Shown here: positions 26,301-34,789 of the stretch, piece by piece
How the letters are laid out: each line of letters starts with the position of its first letter
Numbering within the stretch: position 1 is the first letter of the stretch
Assembly: GCA_016125075.1 (NCBI GenBank)
Contig: WGMO01000004.1
Location: 124,001 to 188,000, forward strand
Length of the DNA: 64,000 nt
Direction of reading: 5' to 3'
Source of the DNA: Terrimonas sp.
GTDB taxonomy: Bacteria; Bacteroidota; Bacteroidia; Chitinophagales; Chitinophagaceae
The notes under the pieces: generated by a model
What the model saw: only the letters and a program-made list of their open reading frames with translations
The model's database searches: none
What the model was told of the DNA's origin: nothing
Translations under genes and position numbers: made by a program

Positions 26301-28435
26301 AAGATGCAGGGCTCTCCTTACCCTCTTACCAGATCAACCATCTTTCATTTTTCAATGGCGGTTTCCTTTTGTTCATCACATACGAGGCAGTGCCGCATGC
26401 CCATGATCTTTTCAAACGGTTCACCAAAGTCTTTGAACAGACCTATACCCGTTTTCTTGATCTTCAAAAAGCAGAGGCACAGGCAAAAGAATCAGAAATA
26501 CAATTAGCCCTGGAAAGAGTACGGGCAAGAACCATGGCAATGCATAAAAGTGAAGAACTGGCAGAAGTGGCAGCAGAAATGTTTCAGCAAATGGCAACGT
26601 TGAGCGTTACACCGGAACGGCTTAACATCTGCCTGCTTAAAGAAGAAAATAAGAAGCTGGAAGTCTGGTCCACCGACCAGGATGGATTAAAGATCAATCA
26701 TCATTTCAGCGCCGGTCTGGACGAATCCACTACAGTATCAAAAGCCTATAAAGGCTGGAAGGAAAAAAAGAAATCGCTTATCATTGACCTGCACGGGCAG
26801 GAATTAAATGACTGGGTAAATTATGTGCGGCAGGTAATGGGTATGGAGATAAAAGATGAATTGTTAATGGATCACAGGATTCATACCATTGCATTTTTCT
26901 CTCATGGAATGCTGCTGACCACTACACCAATTCCACTACCTGCTTCATCTGTAAAATTATTAGAACGGTTTGCTGAAGTTTTTAATCTTACTTACCGTCG
27001 TTTCCTTGACCTGCAACAGGCAGAAGCACAGGCAAGGGAAGCACAGGTGGAAACCCGCCTTGAAAGAGTGAGAAGCCGGACATTGGCTATGCAGCATTCA
27101 GATGAACTGGCAGAAACGGCAGCTGTACTTTTCCAGCAACTCATTCAACTGGGCATTGAGCCTAACCGCTTATATATAGGTATTACTGATCCCCATTCAA
27201 CTGAAATAGAATTCTGGATCACAGATGAAGATGGCTCAAAAGTGAGTACCATGTTCAAAGGAGATGCTGCTGAAAACAGCTCTATGAAAAAGATGTTTGA
27301 GGCATGGAAAAATCAGGAAAGATCACTCATCATGGATATGCAGGGAAAAGAACTGGAAGACTATTTTCATTACCTCGGGGAAGAATTACATGTACCCTTC
27401 AAAGGCGGATTAGAACAAAAAAGAAGGTGGCAGTATATCGCCTATTTCAGTAAAGGATTCATAGGCATGGCAGCTCCCGATGAACAGCCGGCTGAAACCC
27501 TGCTGCTGCTGGAAAGGTTTGCTTTTGCCTTTAATCTCACCTTCACCCGTTTCAACGATCTTAAAATTGCAGAAGCACATGCAATGCAGGCTGAACTGGA
27601 TCTTGTAGAAATAAAAGCTGCCAGGAAAAAGGCTGAAGATACACTCAATGAATTACAGGTCACCCAGAAACAACTGATCCAATCTGAAAAAATGGCTTCA
27701 TTGGGAGAACTCACCGCAGGCATCGCCCATGAAATACAAAACCCCCTGAATTTCGTCAATAATTTCTCGGAAGTCAGTAATGAACTGCTGGATGAAATGA
27801 TGGAAGAAGCTGCCAAAGGTAATTTTGAGCAAGTCAAAGAAATACTCAACGATGTAAAACAAAACCTGGAAAAAATAAATCACCATGGTAAACGGGCCGA
27901 CGGGATCGTAAAAGGCATGCTGCAGCACAGCCGCAGCAGTAATGGTCAAAAAGAGTTAACCGATATCAATGTCCTGGCTGATGAATATTTAAGGCTTGCG
28001 TACCATGGTTTACGGGCAAAGGACAAAACATTCAATGCTGTTATGAAAACGGCATTTGACGAAACGCTTGAAAAGATAAATGTAATACCACAGGATATTG
28101 GCAGGGTAATTTTGAACCTGATCACCAATGCCTTTTATGCCGTGAATGAGAAGAAACATCAGTTACTGAATGAATATGAACCCACAGTAATGGTCAGCAC
28201 AAAAAAGAAAGACCACAGTATTGAAATAAGTGTAAGTGATAATGGAAATGGGATACCGGTCAGCATCAAAGAAAAAATATTCCAGCCCTTCTTTACCACC
28301 AAACCCACCGGGCAGGGAACGGGCCTGGGACTAAGCCTGAGTTATGATATCATCAAAGCACATGGTGGTGAATTGAAAGTTGAATCAACAGAAGGAGAAG
28401 GAACTGAATTTATTATTCAAATGCCAAATACATAA
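20360..28435 (+). CDS. Giant 12-module cytoplasmic histidine kinase (HK2)
   Basis: The ATG at 20360 overlaps the stop of the deiminase gene (an earlier in-frame start at 20306 lies inside that gene and is less likely) and gives 2691 residues. Residues 1-135 are an NTF2/SnoaL-like domain (AYHTYWDSYLGGDIKTFASLL; WKIIHQHGS). A charged helix follows, then twelve sensor modules of ~185-195 residues (about 170-2400). Each opens with a helix of the type AQAREAxIExALExVRxRxMAM and closes with RFxxVFxxTYxRFLDLQ. The kinase core fills 2437-2691 with His2457, N-box, G1, F-box and G2 intact. I see no signal peptide or membrane segment, so it is probably soluble. The modules look GAF-like in size but I cannot confirm the fold. 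Confidence 0.9.
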   Translation: MKLTKKLEAEVLKAYHTYWDSYLGGDIKTFASLLDDNCHIIGSTAHDTFNNKKDAVAFYKATAKEVAGVGEYRNRNITVLPEGNNVMVQEICDYYFLNKKEWHFYGVARLSTLFSKRSGKWKIIHQHGSLPDSRAEEGQQLGTEKITKENLRLKEAIKRNTIELLNKNRELEIETALEKVRAIAMGMKEPKDMLEVCKTISLQLQSLGVKEIRNIQTAIFYESRGNYMNYEYYAKHRKKIITETSYTNNKMHKAFAAKMLKGKDEFFTSHIKGKKVKDWLAYQKTTNVFIDKYLSTASSLNYYWDSLGPVALGISTYVPLNEEGLNLFKRFRNVFELAYTRYLDIEQALAQAREAQVEASLERVRAQAMAMHQQEDLVNICETFYKEFNVLGFNGLRNAMINIYNDEQKTFVNYDYSDVIGKSINHLTYDIHPEIEKQVKQVRKANDAFSETVFKGTGLESMKKFRKRIGEKDDPRIKNCKALYYYFYSIGAGAIGISTFNPVTEEKLELLKRFRNVFNFSYQRYTDIALAEAQAREAEIELALERVRARTMAMHNSSELAEVAVLLFEQVKHLGVKSFSSGFNIWDSEHKNLISWMSNATGEINPPFELPIKDYEQHKRIFAAWKRKELFLEDDIEGKALTRHYKFLRSFPLLDASFSQAEEAGIKIPDRQVHNIVFFSNGYLLFITQEPTPQYHSIFMRFGKVFDQTYTRFLDLQKAEAQAKEARIETALERVRAVAMAMKKSDEVINVCEVMYKELQSLGFTNIRNAQIALKNDSRQSYSISVYSDNESVLFGEAHYHSSPIVKDLYRELEKSKDAFYQREFSGKKFKDWRKWRQGLSPFADSREASAASMCFYLYSIGIGHIGISTFNAITEIQIEMLKRFKNVFELCYTRYIDVAKAEVQAREAQIELGLERVRARAMAMQHSDELSDLVDTLFTELTKLDFALSWCMINIIDEPASSNTLWMANPDIDQSLKSIQMKFEDWPFHHASLKAYRKRQSKFVYVMEGKEKKDYEQYMFNETEVGKVPAKAKADMKAMKRYVFTYSFSNFGGLQTVGEEPLSEENLDILSRFGKVFDLTYTRFNDLQKAEAQAREAEIQLALERVRARTMAMQKSEELKEVIQLVYEQFIHLNIPIEHTGFLIDYTATDQMHIWVADKHLAPSEITIPWFDSPPNNSIKEAKEKGQGSFSYTLTFEEKNKFYRDLFKFIPGIPVESMDYYFKCPGLAGSGVLLENVGLYIENFSGTPYSDEENNTLMRIGKVFQQTYTRFLDLQKSETQSRENQIQLALERARTQSMVMQHSNELDDTLRVFHEQVLQLGIKSSFSFLWLPDEEKSNHLFWAAWKEGKDDSAIFKSKAITYPLDSNEPATAQCLVDWRSDEPVHSYAVKPAEVNNYFTVWAELLDGVDHLKPEYFHRGLHYVEAFMKYGCFGVMVESELTEEEKKILLRFSIEFEQTYTRFLDLQKAEAQAREAQVEAALEKVRSRSLAMHKSDEMLSVIKVVSAQLQHLNLNFDTVSFGENNQEGDFKFWITSSGQPKPVFMQVPSLNSVVQNRVKDAKQKGISFFTDVLTADENREWSQHLIDNSEFRFFPEKVKAFVLNSPGFARSSFLLKNIDLYLGNYRAIPFTEEENAIFKRFAQVFEQSYTRFLDLQKAEAQAREAQIEAALEKVRSRSLAMHTANELSEVVTVIVEKLTELDVVLDANGVVLCTYFPDSKDVLHWIVSPDFSMAGSYLLPYFDHPIFNDAWNSKIAGDDYFSKAFSVEEKNSFFEYAFEHSDYKNFPEEFKQWIFQNDKHVLSFAWQKNSAILIPSHSGVVPNETEKQILIRFANVFEQAYVRFMDLQKAEAQAREAKIEMALEKIRSRTMAMQHSDELPEAANLLFLEVQALGIPAWSCGYNILAEDKKSSTCIMSSEGRIQSAFHLPFTNSGEPSFAEWLVAIEKEEFFVQELSGKKIEDHYNYMKTLPHVGHVIKELEDAGLSLPSYQINHLSFFNGGFLLFITYEAVPHAHDLFKRFTKVFEQTYTRFLDLQKAEAQAKESEIQLALERVRARTMAMHKSEELAEVAAEMFQQMATLSVTPERLNICLLKEENKKLEVWSTDQDGLKINHHFSAGLDESTTVSKAYKGWKEKKKSLIIDLHGQELNDWVNYVRQVMGMEIKDELLMDHRIHTIAFFSHGMLLTTTPIPLPASSVKLLERFAEVFNLTYRRFLDLQQAEAQAREAQVETRLERVRSRTLAMQHSDELAETAAVLFQQLIQLGIEPNRLYIGITDPHSTEIEFWITDEDGSKVSTMFKGDAAENSSMKKMFEAWKNQERSLIMDMQGKELEDYFHYLGEELHVPFKGGLEQKRRWQYIAYFSKGFIGMAAPDEQPAETLLLLERFAFAFNLTFTRFNDLKIAEAHAMQAELDLVEIKAARKKAEDTLNELQVTQKQLIQSEKMASLGELTAGIAHEIQNPLNFVNNFSEVSNELLDEMMEEAAKGNFEQVKEILNDVKQNLEKINHHGKRADGIVKGMLQHSRSSNGQKELTDINVLADEYLRLAYHGLRAKDKTFNAVMKTAFDETLEKINVIPQDIGRVILNLITNAFYAVNEKKHQLLNEYEPTVMVSTKKKDHSIEISVSDNGNGIPVSIKEKIFQPFFTTKPTGQGTGLGLSLSYDIIKAHGGELKVESTEGEGTEFIIQMPNT
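20861..27570 (+). repeat. Twelve tandem ~560-bp sensor-module repeats inside HK2
   Basis: Copies begin near 20870, 21430, 21970, 22545, 23090, 23655, 24225, 24795, 25360, 25940, 26500 and 27055. The linker helix is strongly conserved ([10 protein letters not shown], [12 protein letters not shown]). The modules between fall into several sub-types; for example 1, 2 and 4 share an ISTF/YFY type, 3, 10, 11 and 12 an FFS-x-G-x-L-L type, and 6, 8 and 9 a GFARSS/LAGSG type. Confidence 0.8.
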
Positions 28436-28445
28436 ACAAAACCAC

Positions 28446-30476
28446 ATGCGATCAGTATTTAAAATAGTCATCTTCATTTTTTTACCTTTTGCTGGTTCTA
28501 CACAAATTGAAAAAAAGTACGAGGACAGTCTACATCAGGCTTTGAACAATGCTGCCAGCGATACAATACGCCTGGACATTAACAGGAAGCTGGGATTTTA
28601 TTACCAGGACAGCGAGCCGGATACGGCACTGGTTTATCACAAGGCACAATTGGCGTTGGCCAGGAATCTTGATCTGAAACTATGGCAAGCCGATGCATAT
28701 GAGCAAATCGCCTACTGCTACCGGCAAAAACTTCAACTGCCCCTATCGTACGAAAACTACATGCTGGGGTTGCAAATCGCAGAAGATCCATCCAGTTCAA
28801 AAAATGGCTGGGGATATTCCAATTTTTCATATTCAAAAAATCCGGAGGAAGCCCGCTGGTCAATTGTGGGAATGATTCATTACGAGATCGCCACCCTTTT
28901 TTACCGTTCCCGTTATTACCAAAAGAGTTTGACCGAACTCTTACAGGCGATGGAAATAGGAGAAAGCCTGAAGAATCAGAAGATCTTAAGTCTTGCCACC
29001 CGTGATATTGGTATTTCTTATTTAAAAAACAACCAACCCGATTCCGCCTTCATTTATTTTCAAAAATCGCTTTCGTATTACCAGCATTCACCCTATAAAA
29101 AAAATATGGGGGTTATTTACAGATTTCTGGGTTTATATTATTCACAGCAGCAAAAATACGACTCTGCGATACGTTGTTTACACACCGGCATTGATATAAA
29201 CCAGGACCCTGCCTCCCGGGTACCCTTGCGAGATGCCAAGTATACATTAGGCCAGGTATTTATGCAGGTAGGTCAGTTGGATTCCGCATTGATCTATACG
29301 TTACAAGCGCAAAAGATTGACGATTCGGTAAATAATCAGCAGGGAAAAAGTGACGATCTGATTCAGCTGGGATACATATACGAACAAAAAAAAGAATATA
29401 CCATTGCCTACGATTATTTAAAAAAGGGAGAAAGTCTCGCAGACAAACTGAATGATGGGTATATAGATAAACTGATGCAGTTTCAGAATTTAGATTTTGA
29501 TCAAAAAATACGGTTACAGCAACTGGAAAAAGAGAGTCAGCTGACAAAAAGCCGGAACAGGACCTATGCTTTGCTGACCGGATTAGGTATATTTTTATTA
29601 GTAGGACTGTTACTCTATCGTAACAACCGTCAAAAACAAAAAGCCAATAAAGTACTTCAAAGTACGTTGGCCAACCTAAAATCCACGCAATCCCAACTCA
29701 TTCAATCTGAAAAAATGGCCTCACTGGGTGAACTCACGGCAGGCATTGCCCATGAAATACAGAACCCGCTCAATTTTGTGAATAATTTTTCTGAGGTGAA
29801 TAAAGAATTAACAATTGAATTGGAGGAAGAACTAAATAATGGAAAATACCAGGATGCAATAGCAATAGCAAAAGATATCAGAGAGAATGAAGAAAAGATT
29901 TCCCACCATGGCAAAAGGGCCGATGCAATCGTAAAAGGTATGCTGCAGCACAGCCGCAGCAGCAATGGCATAAAAGAGCCCACCGATATCAATGCACTGG
30001 TGGATGAATACCTACGCCTGGCTTATCATGGCCTGCGGGCCAAGGATAAATCCTTTAATGCGGCCATGCAAACAGATTATGACCATACACTGGAGAAAAT
30101 CAAGGTCACCCCCCAGGATATGGGAAGGGTGATATTGAATCTGATTACAAATGCATTTTACGTGGTCAATGAAAAAAAGAAGCAGGAGCCAGATGACTAT
30201 GAGCCAACGATAACTGTGAAAACTTCCAGAATCCCTGCGTCAGGGAGTGGGAAGGGAGCCGTGGTGATTGCCATTAAAGACAACGGAAATGGCATACCGA
30301 AAACTGTTTTGGATAAAATATTCCACCCCTTCTTTACCACTAAACCCACCGGGCAGGGAACGGGCCTGGGTTTGAGCCTGAGTTATGATATCGTAAAAGC
30401 GCATGGCGGGGACTTAAAGGTGGAAACAAAAGAAGGGGAAGGAACAACGTTCACAATAGAATTACCTGTTGTTTAA
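28446..30476 (+). CDS. TPR-type sensor histidine kinase with signal peptide (HK3)
   Basis: ATG 28446 gives 676 residues beginning with a signal peptide; an earlier in-frame start overlaps HK2 and is not supported. Residues 25-360 are helical TPR-like repeats (for example QPDSAFIYFQKSL and KYDSAIRCLHTGI) expected in the periplasm. They are followed by one transmembrane helix (about 374-393, GLGIFLLVGLLLY), a short coiled coil and the common core with His436. The core reads [11 protein letters not shown] at the F-box, one residue different from the other copies. It lies 10 bases after HK2. TPR-helix-HK proteins are a common Bacteroidota layout; the signal is unknown. Confidence 0.9.
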   Translation: MRSVFKIVIFIFLPFAGSTQIEKKYEDSLHQALNNAASDTIRLDINRKLGFYYQDSEPDTALVYHKAQLALARNLDLKLWQADAYEQIAYCYRQKLQLPLSYENYMLGLQIAEDPSSSKNGWGYSNFSYSKNPEEARWSIVGMIHYEIATLFYRSRYYQKSLTELLQAMEIGESLKNQKILSLATRDIGISYLKNNQPDSAFIYFQKSLSYYQHSPYKKNMGVIYRFLGLYYSQQQKYDSAIRCLHTGIDINQDPASRVPLRDAKYTLGQVFMQVGQLDSALIYTLQAQKIDDSVNNQQGKSDDLIQLGYIYEQKKEYTIAYDYLKKGESLADKLNDGYIDKLMQFQNLDFDQKIRLQQLEKESQLTKSRNRTYALLTGLGIFLLVGLLLYRNNRQKQKANKVLQSTLANLKSTQSQLIQSEKMASLGELTAGIAHEIQNPLNFVNNFSEVNKELTIELEEELNNGKYQDAIAIAKDIRENEEKISHHGKRADAIVKGMLQHSRSSNGIKEPTDINALVDEYLRLAYHGLRAKDKSFNAAMQTDYDHTLEKIKVTPQDMGRVILNLITNAFYVVNEKKKQEPDDYEPTITVKTSRIPASGSGKGAVVIAIKDNGNGIPKTVLDKIFHPFFTTKPTGQGTGLGLSLSYDIVKAHGGDLKVETKEGEGTTFTIELPVV

Positions 30477-30634
30477 TATTTGCCGGTTGGAACAACGATT
30501 GAATGATCCGGTGCAAAGGGAAAAGGATAAGTTATCTTTAAGTATACAACTGTACTCTTTCCTGCCGGCAATATGTGCGAAATACAGGAAGGAAAAGCGG
30601 GTAAGCTTATTTTTCAATTACCAACAACAACCAG

Positions 30635-33600
30635 ATGAAAGTTACGCAGGCGCTCAAAAAAGAACTGGCACAATGGCTGGATACCTATTGGACCACTTAT
30701 CTCAACGGAGATATTGAAACCTGGGCAAAATTTCTCCGGGATGATTATAGAAATATTGGCGGTACAAAAGAAGAAATATGGAACAGCAAGCAGGAGATCA
30801 TTGATTATTCCTACAGGATATTGGATCAGATGCTGGGGACCGTGGAGATCCGTAATAGGGAGATTGAAGTGATCCCTTATGAAAAATATGTGATGGTGAA
30901 TGAATTCACTGACATCTATATAAAGGTAAACGGTGAATGGGCTTTTTATGGTCCATTCCGAATGTCATCATTACTTGAGAAAAAAAAGAAGAAGGGCTGG
31001 ATTGTCTTGCACCAGCATGGCTCCTACCCGGATATGAAAGCACTGGAAGGCGAGGCTTTTTCTATAGATGCCATAAAGGCAGAAAATATAAAACTGCAGG
31101 AAGCCGTAAAAAATCGCACCGCCGAGCTCGAAATGAAAAACCGGGAGCTGGAAATCGAAACGGCCCTGGAAAGGGTAAGGGCCAAAACCATGGCGATGCA
31201 TTTTACTTCAGAGCTGCAAGGTGTGATCCATACCGTACACCAGGAATTAATCAGGTTGAATATCGGTATTCACGGAGGATCCTTTATTGCGATCAATGAG
31301 AAAAATGATAATGAAATTAATTGCTGGGGTTCGGGGGGAACAGCCGACACTTCAGATGAAGTGCATATACCTTTCTATACTAAACGCTTCTACACCCGGC
31401 TGCTTAATGGGATCAAAAAAGGCCCTGGATTTTTTACAGAATTCTATTCTGAAAAAGAAAAAAAGGAATTTTTCAGTTTCTTACTCAAAAAAGAACCCTG
31501 GTCAAAACTGAAGGCAAAAGAAAAAAAAGAAATATTATCAAGCCCCGGGGGTTATGCGCGTTCCTGCAGTGTATCGGAAAACACCAGTATTTTCATTGTC
31601 AATCATTTTGGAGAAAAATTTTCTGAAGAAGAAAATGAAATTCTGAAACGTTTTGGTAAGGTTTTCGAACAGGCGTATACCCGTTTCCTCGACCTGCAAA
31701 AAGCCGAAGCACAGGCCCGGGAATCCCAGATCGAAGTAGCGATGGAAAGGGTAAGGGCAAGAGCGATGGCCATGCACCGGACAGATGAACTGACTGATGT
31801 AATATGTGTATTATTTGATCAGTTTGATTTCCTCGGCATCAATCCGGTATTGACACATCTGACTTTAATGGATGAAGCCAATGAAACTTTTACCCTGCGG
31901 ATAACAACCAGCGCAGAAAAACGCATTGTGGCGGAACAGGTTATTGATGTCAATGCCGTTGATAGCTGGAAAACATCTTTTGAAAACTGGAAAAAAGGAG
32001 ATCCCGAAACGGTTGATTGCATTGACTATCCCCCGGAAGTATTACCCGCAGTCTGGGAACTGATGCGTGAAGTAATGACGGCTTTACCGGAAGGGCATAA
32101 AATTAATCCCGAAGATTTCCCGGATGGCTTATATACGACACAGGGACACTGTAAATTCGGGTATATTGGTTTCAATCATACCAGAAGGGCAACCGAGGAA
32201 GAAAAACAAATTGTCATCCGTTTCGCAAAAGAGTTCGGACGCCTTTATCAGCGTTTCCTCGACCTGCAAAAAGCCGAAGCACAGGCCCGGGAATCGGAAA
32301 TTCAGCTGGCCCTGGAAAGAGTCCGGGCCAGGACGATGGCCATGCAAAAATCCGATGAACTAAAAGAGGTAGTGCAGATCCTCTCCTCTGAAATCAGAAA
32401 ACTGGACCTCATCTTTAACCGGACATTTATTGTCATCTATGAACCCGGCTCAATGGCTTCCACCTGGTGGATGTCAAATCCCGGAACAAACGAATCTTTC
32501 GGTCTTTATATTCAATACCATGAACACCCTCCTTACCTGGCACACCTGGAAGCCTGGCGGGAAAGAAAAAAAGCCTGGGAATATATACTGGAAGGAAGCG
32601 ATAAAAGGCAATGGGACCAGTTCCTTTTTCACGAAACTGACCTGGCCCGTCTGCCGCAACAGGTTAAGGAAGATATGCAGGGCAGAGAAAAAATTTATTT
32701 GTCCTGCTCTTTCAGCAACTTCGGATATCTTGTACTGGAATCATCAGGATCTATTTCAAATCACCAGTTTGATGTATTGTGTCGCTTTACGAATGTCTTT
32801 GACCTGACTTATACCCGGTTCCTGGATATACAAAAAGCAGAAGAACAGACCCGGGAAGCGCATGTGGAAACTGCTCTGGAAAAGGTAAGGGCGAAAGCCA
32901 TGAGTATGCATAGCTCAGAAGATCTTGCTGCTACTGTTGACACCTTCTTTACTGCCCTGGCTGATTTGAATGTCAGGCCCCGCCGTTGTGGTGTGACCCT
33001 GATTGATGCAACATCCCGTATAGCCGATCTCACTCTTACCACCTCCACCGAAAAAAATGAACGGAAAAAGATGACCGGCAAGCTGACACTCGCCGGTCAT
33101 CCTGTACTGGATGGTGTTTTTACACACTGGCAGCAACAAAAAGAGTTCTACCCTATATTAAAAGGAAATGAAATCAAGGAATATTACCGGTCCATGAATC
33201 CCGAAATTGAGTTCCCGGATTTCAGTAGTGATGAAACCCAGTACGGCTATTATTTCTATTTCAAGGAGGGAGGTGTCTTTGCCTGGACAGATAAAGCGTT
33301 ACACGAAAACGAACTGAATATCTTCCGCAGGTTCACGTCCGTATTGAGTCTCACTTATAAGCGCTACGAAGATTTAAAAAATGCCGAGGCAAGGGCAAAA
33401 GACGCTTCAAAACAGGCCGCCCTTGACAGGATCAGGGCCGATATCGCTTCTATGCGTACCATTGCCGACCTGGACAGGATCACCCCTTTGATCTGGAATG
33501 AACTTACCATTCTGGGTGTTCCGTTTATTCGTTGTGGTGTTTTCATTATGGATAACGGTCAGCAACAGATCCATACCTTTCTTTCCACACCGGATGGAAA

Positions 33601-34780
33601 AGCCATTGCCGCCTTTCATATTCCATACAATTCCCCCGGAAATATTATCAAAGTATTGCAACATTGGCAGGAAAAGAAACCCTATACCGATCATTGGGAT
33701 GAATCAGCTTTCAGGGAGTTTGCGGATACCCTGGTGACACAGGGAGCTTTGTCTTCACCGGAAATCTATCTCAAAACAATTCCACAGGGTGGATTTTATT
33801 TACATTTTCTTCCGTTCCTGCAGGGAATGCTGTATGTAGGGAATACCACACTATTAACAGAAAGTGATATTAACCTGATCCAGTCAATTGCCGATGCTTT
33901 TTCCACCGCCTATTCCCGGTATGAAGACTTCAACAAGCTCGAAGCGGCAAAAAGACAGGTGGACAGCGCTCTTAGCGACCTGAGATCTACCCAAAAACAA
34001 TTGATCCAATCCGAAAAAATGGCCTCTCTTGGTGAACTAACCGCCGGGATTGCTCATGAAATCCAGAACCCTTTAAACTTTGTAAATAATTTTTCAGAAG
34101 TGAGTAAAGAGTTACTGGATGAAATGAAGGCTGAACTGGATAATGGCAAAACAGCTGATGCAAAAGAATTAGCAGATGACGTGATCCAGAACCTGGAGAA
34201 GATCTTACACCATGGCAAAAGGGCCGATGGAATTGTAAAAGGGATGCTGCAACACAGCCGAACAGGAAGCGGCCAGAAAGAACCCTCCGATATCAATGCA
34301 CTCGCCGATGAATATTTGCGCTTAGCCTATCATGGGTTAAGGGCAAAAGATAAATCCTTCAATGCAACCATGAAAACGGAATACCAGGAAGGTTTGGGCA
34401 AGATCAATGTAATTCCACAGGATATCGGCCGGGTTGTCCTCAATTTAATCACCAATGCATTCTATGTGGTGAATGAAAAGAAGAAGCAACAACCGGATGG
34501 CTATGAACCCACTGTAACCGTGAAAACATACAAGGCTCCCGCTTCGGGGGGCAGGCAAGCCGAACTTATCATTACAGTGTCAGATAATGGTAACGGTATC
34601 CCACAGAAAGTATTAGATAAAATCTTCCAGCCCTTCTTTACCACCAAACCCACCGGGCAGGGAACGGGGCTGGGATTGAGTTTGAGTTATGATATCGTAA
34701 AAGCGCATGGAGGGGAAATTAAAGTACATAGTAAAGAGGGAGAGGGGACGGAGTTCATCATTCAATTACCAAGTATCTAA
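30635..34780 (+). CDS. Five-module cytoplasmic histidine kinase (HK4)
   Basis: A 1381-residue relative of HK2. Residues 1-135 are the same NTF2/SnoaL-like domain ([32 protein letters not shown]), then a coiled coil and five sensor modules (about 165-1100). Each module opens with the AExQARExxxExALERVRA helix. The common kinase core follows (about 1120-1381, His1141). There is no membrane segment. Module types match different HK2 modules: module 3 resembles HK2 module 5 ([16 protein letters not shown]), and module 1 resembles HK2 modules 6 and 8. This points to shuffling as well as duplication. A 158-base gap upstream (30477-30634), without a convincing promoter, separates it from HK3. Confidence 0.9.
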   Translation: MKVTQALKKELAQWLDTYWTTYLNGDIETWAKFLRDDYRNIGGTKEEIWNSKQEIIDYSYRILDQMLGTVEIRNREIEVIPYEKYVMVNEFTDIYIKVNGEWAFYGPFRMSSLLEKKKKKGWIVLHQHGSYPDMKALEGEAFSIDAIKAENIKLQEAVKNRTAELEMKNRELEIETALERVRAKTMAMHFTSELQGVIHTVHQELIRLNIGIHGGSFIAINEKNDNEINCWGSGGTADTSDEVHIPFYTKRFYTRLLNGIKKGPGFFTEFYSEKEKKEFFSFLLKKEPWSKLKAKEKKEILSSPGGYARSCSVSENTSIFIVNHFGEKFSEEENEILKRFGKVFEQAYTRFLDLQKAEAQARESQIEVAMERVRARAMAMHRTDELTDVICVLFDQFDFLGINPVLTHLTLMDEANETFTLRITTSAEKRIVAEQVIDVNAVDSWKTSFENWKKGDPETVDCIDYPPEVLPAVWELMREVMTALPEGHKINPEDFPDGLYTTQGHCKFGYIGFNHTRRATEEEKQIVIRFAKEFGRLYQRFLDLQKAEAQARESEIQLALERVRARTMAMQKSDELKEVVQILSSEIRKLDLIFNRTFIVIYEPGSMASTWWMSNPGTNESFGLYIQYHEHPPYLAHLEAWRERKKAWEYILEGSDKRQWDQFLFHETDLARLPQQVKEDMQGREKIYLSCSFSNFGYLVLESSGSISNHQFDVLCRFTNVFDLTYTRFLDIQKAEEQTREAHVETALEKVRAKAMSMHSSEDLAATVDTFFTALADLNVRPRRCGVTLIDATSRIADLTLTTSTEKNERKKMTGKLTLAGHPVLDGVFTHWQQQKEFYPILKGNEIKEYYRSMNPEIEFPDFSSDETQYGYYFYFKEGGVFAWTDKALHENELNIFRRFTSVLSLTYKRYEDLKNAEARAKDASKQAALDRIRADIASMRTIADLDRITPLIWNELTILGVPFIRCGVFIMDNGQQQIHTFLSTPDGKAIAAFHIPYNSPGNIIKVLQHWQEKKPYTDHWDESAFREFADTLVTQGALSSPEIYLKTIPQGGFYLHFLPFLQGMLYVGNTTLLTESDINLIQSIADAFSTAYSRYEDFNKLEAAKRQVDSALSDLRSTQKQLIQSEKMASLGELTAGIAHEIQNPLNFVNNFSEVSKELLDEMKAELDNGKTADAKELADDVIQNLEKILHHGKRADGIVKGMLQHSRTGSGQKEPSDINALADEYLRLAYHGLRAKDKSFNATMKTEYQEGLGKINVIPQDIGRVVLNLITNAFYVVNEKKKQQPDGYEPTVTVKTYKAPASGGRQAELIITVSDNGNGIPQKVLDKIFQPFFTTKPTGQGTGLGLSLSYDIVKAHGGEIKVHSKEGEGTEFIIQLPSI
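31131..33935 (+). repeat. Five tandem sensor-module repeats inside HK4
   Basis: Module starts are near 31160, 31735, 32310, 32870 and 33415, with the same linker helix as in HK2 (EAQARES/AExRAKD then ALERVRA). The last copy is the most degenerate, with [10 protein letters not shown] replacing the usual VRARxMAM. Confidence 0.75.
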
Positions 34781-34789
34781 ATACATCTC

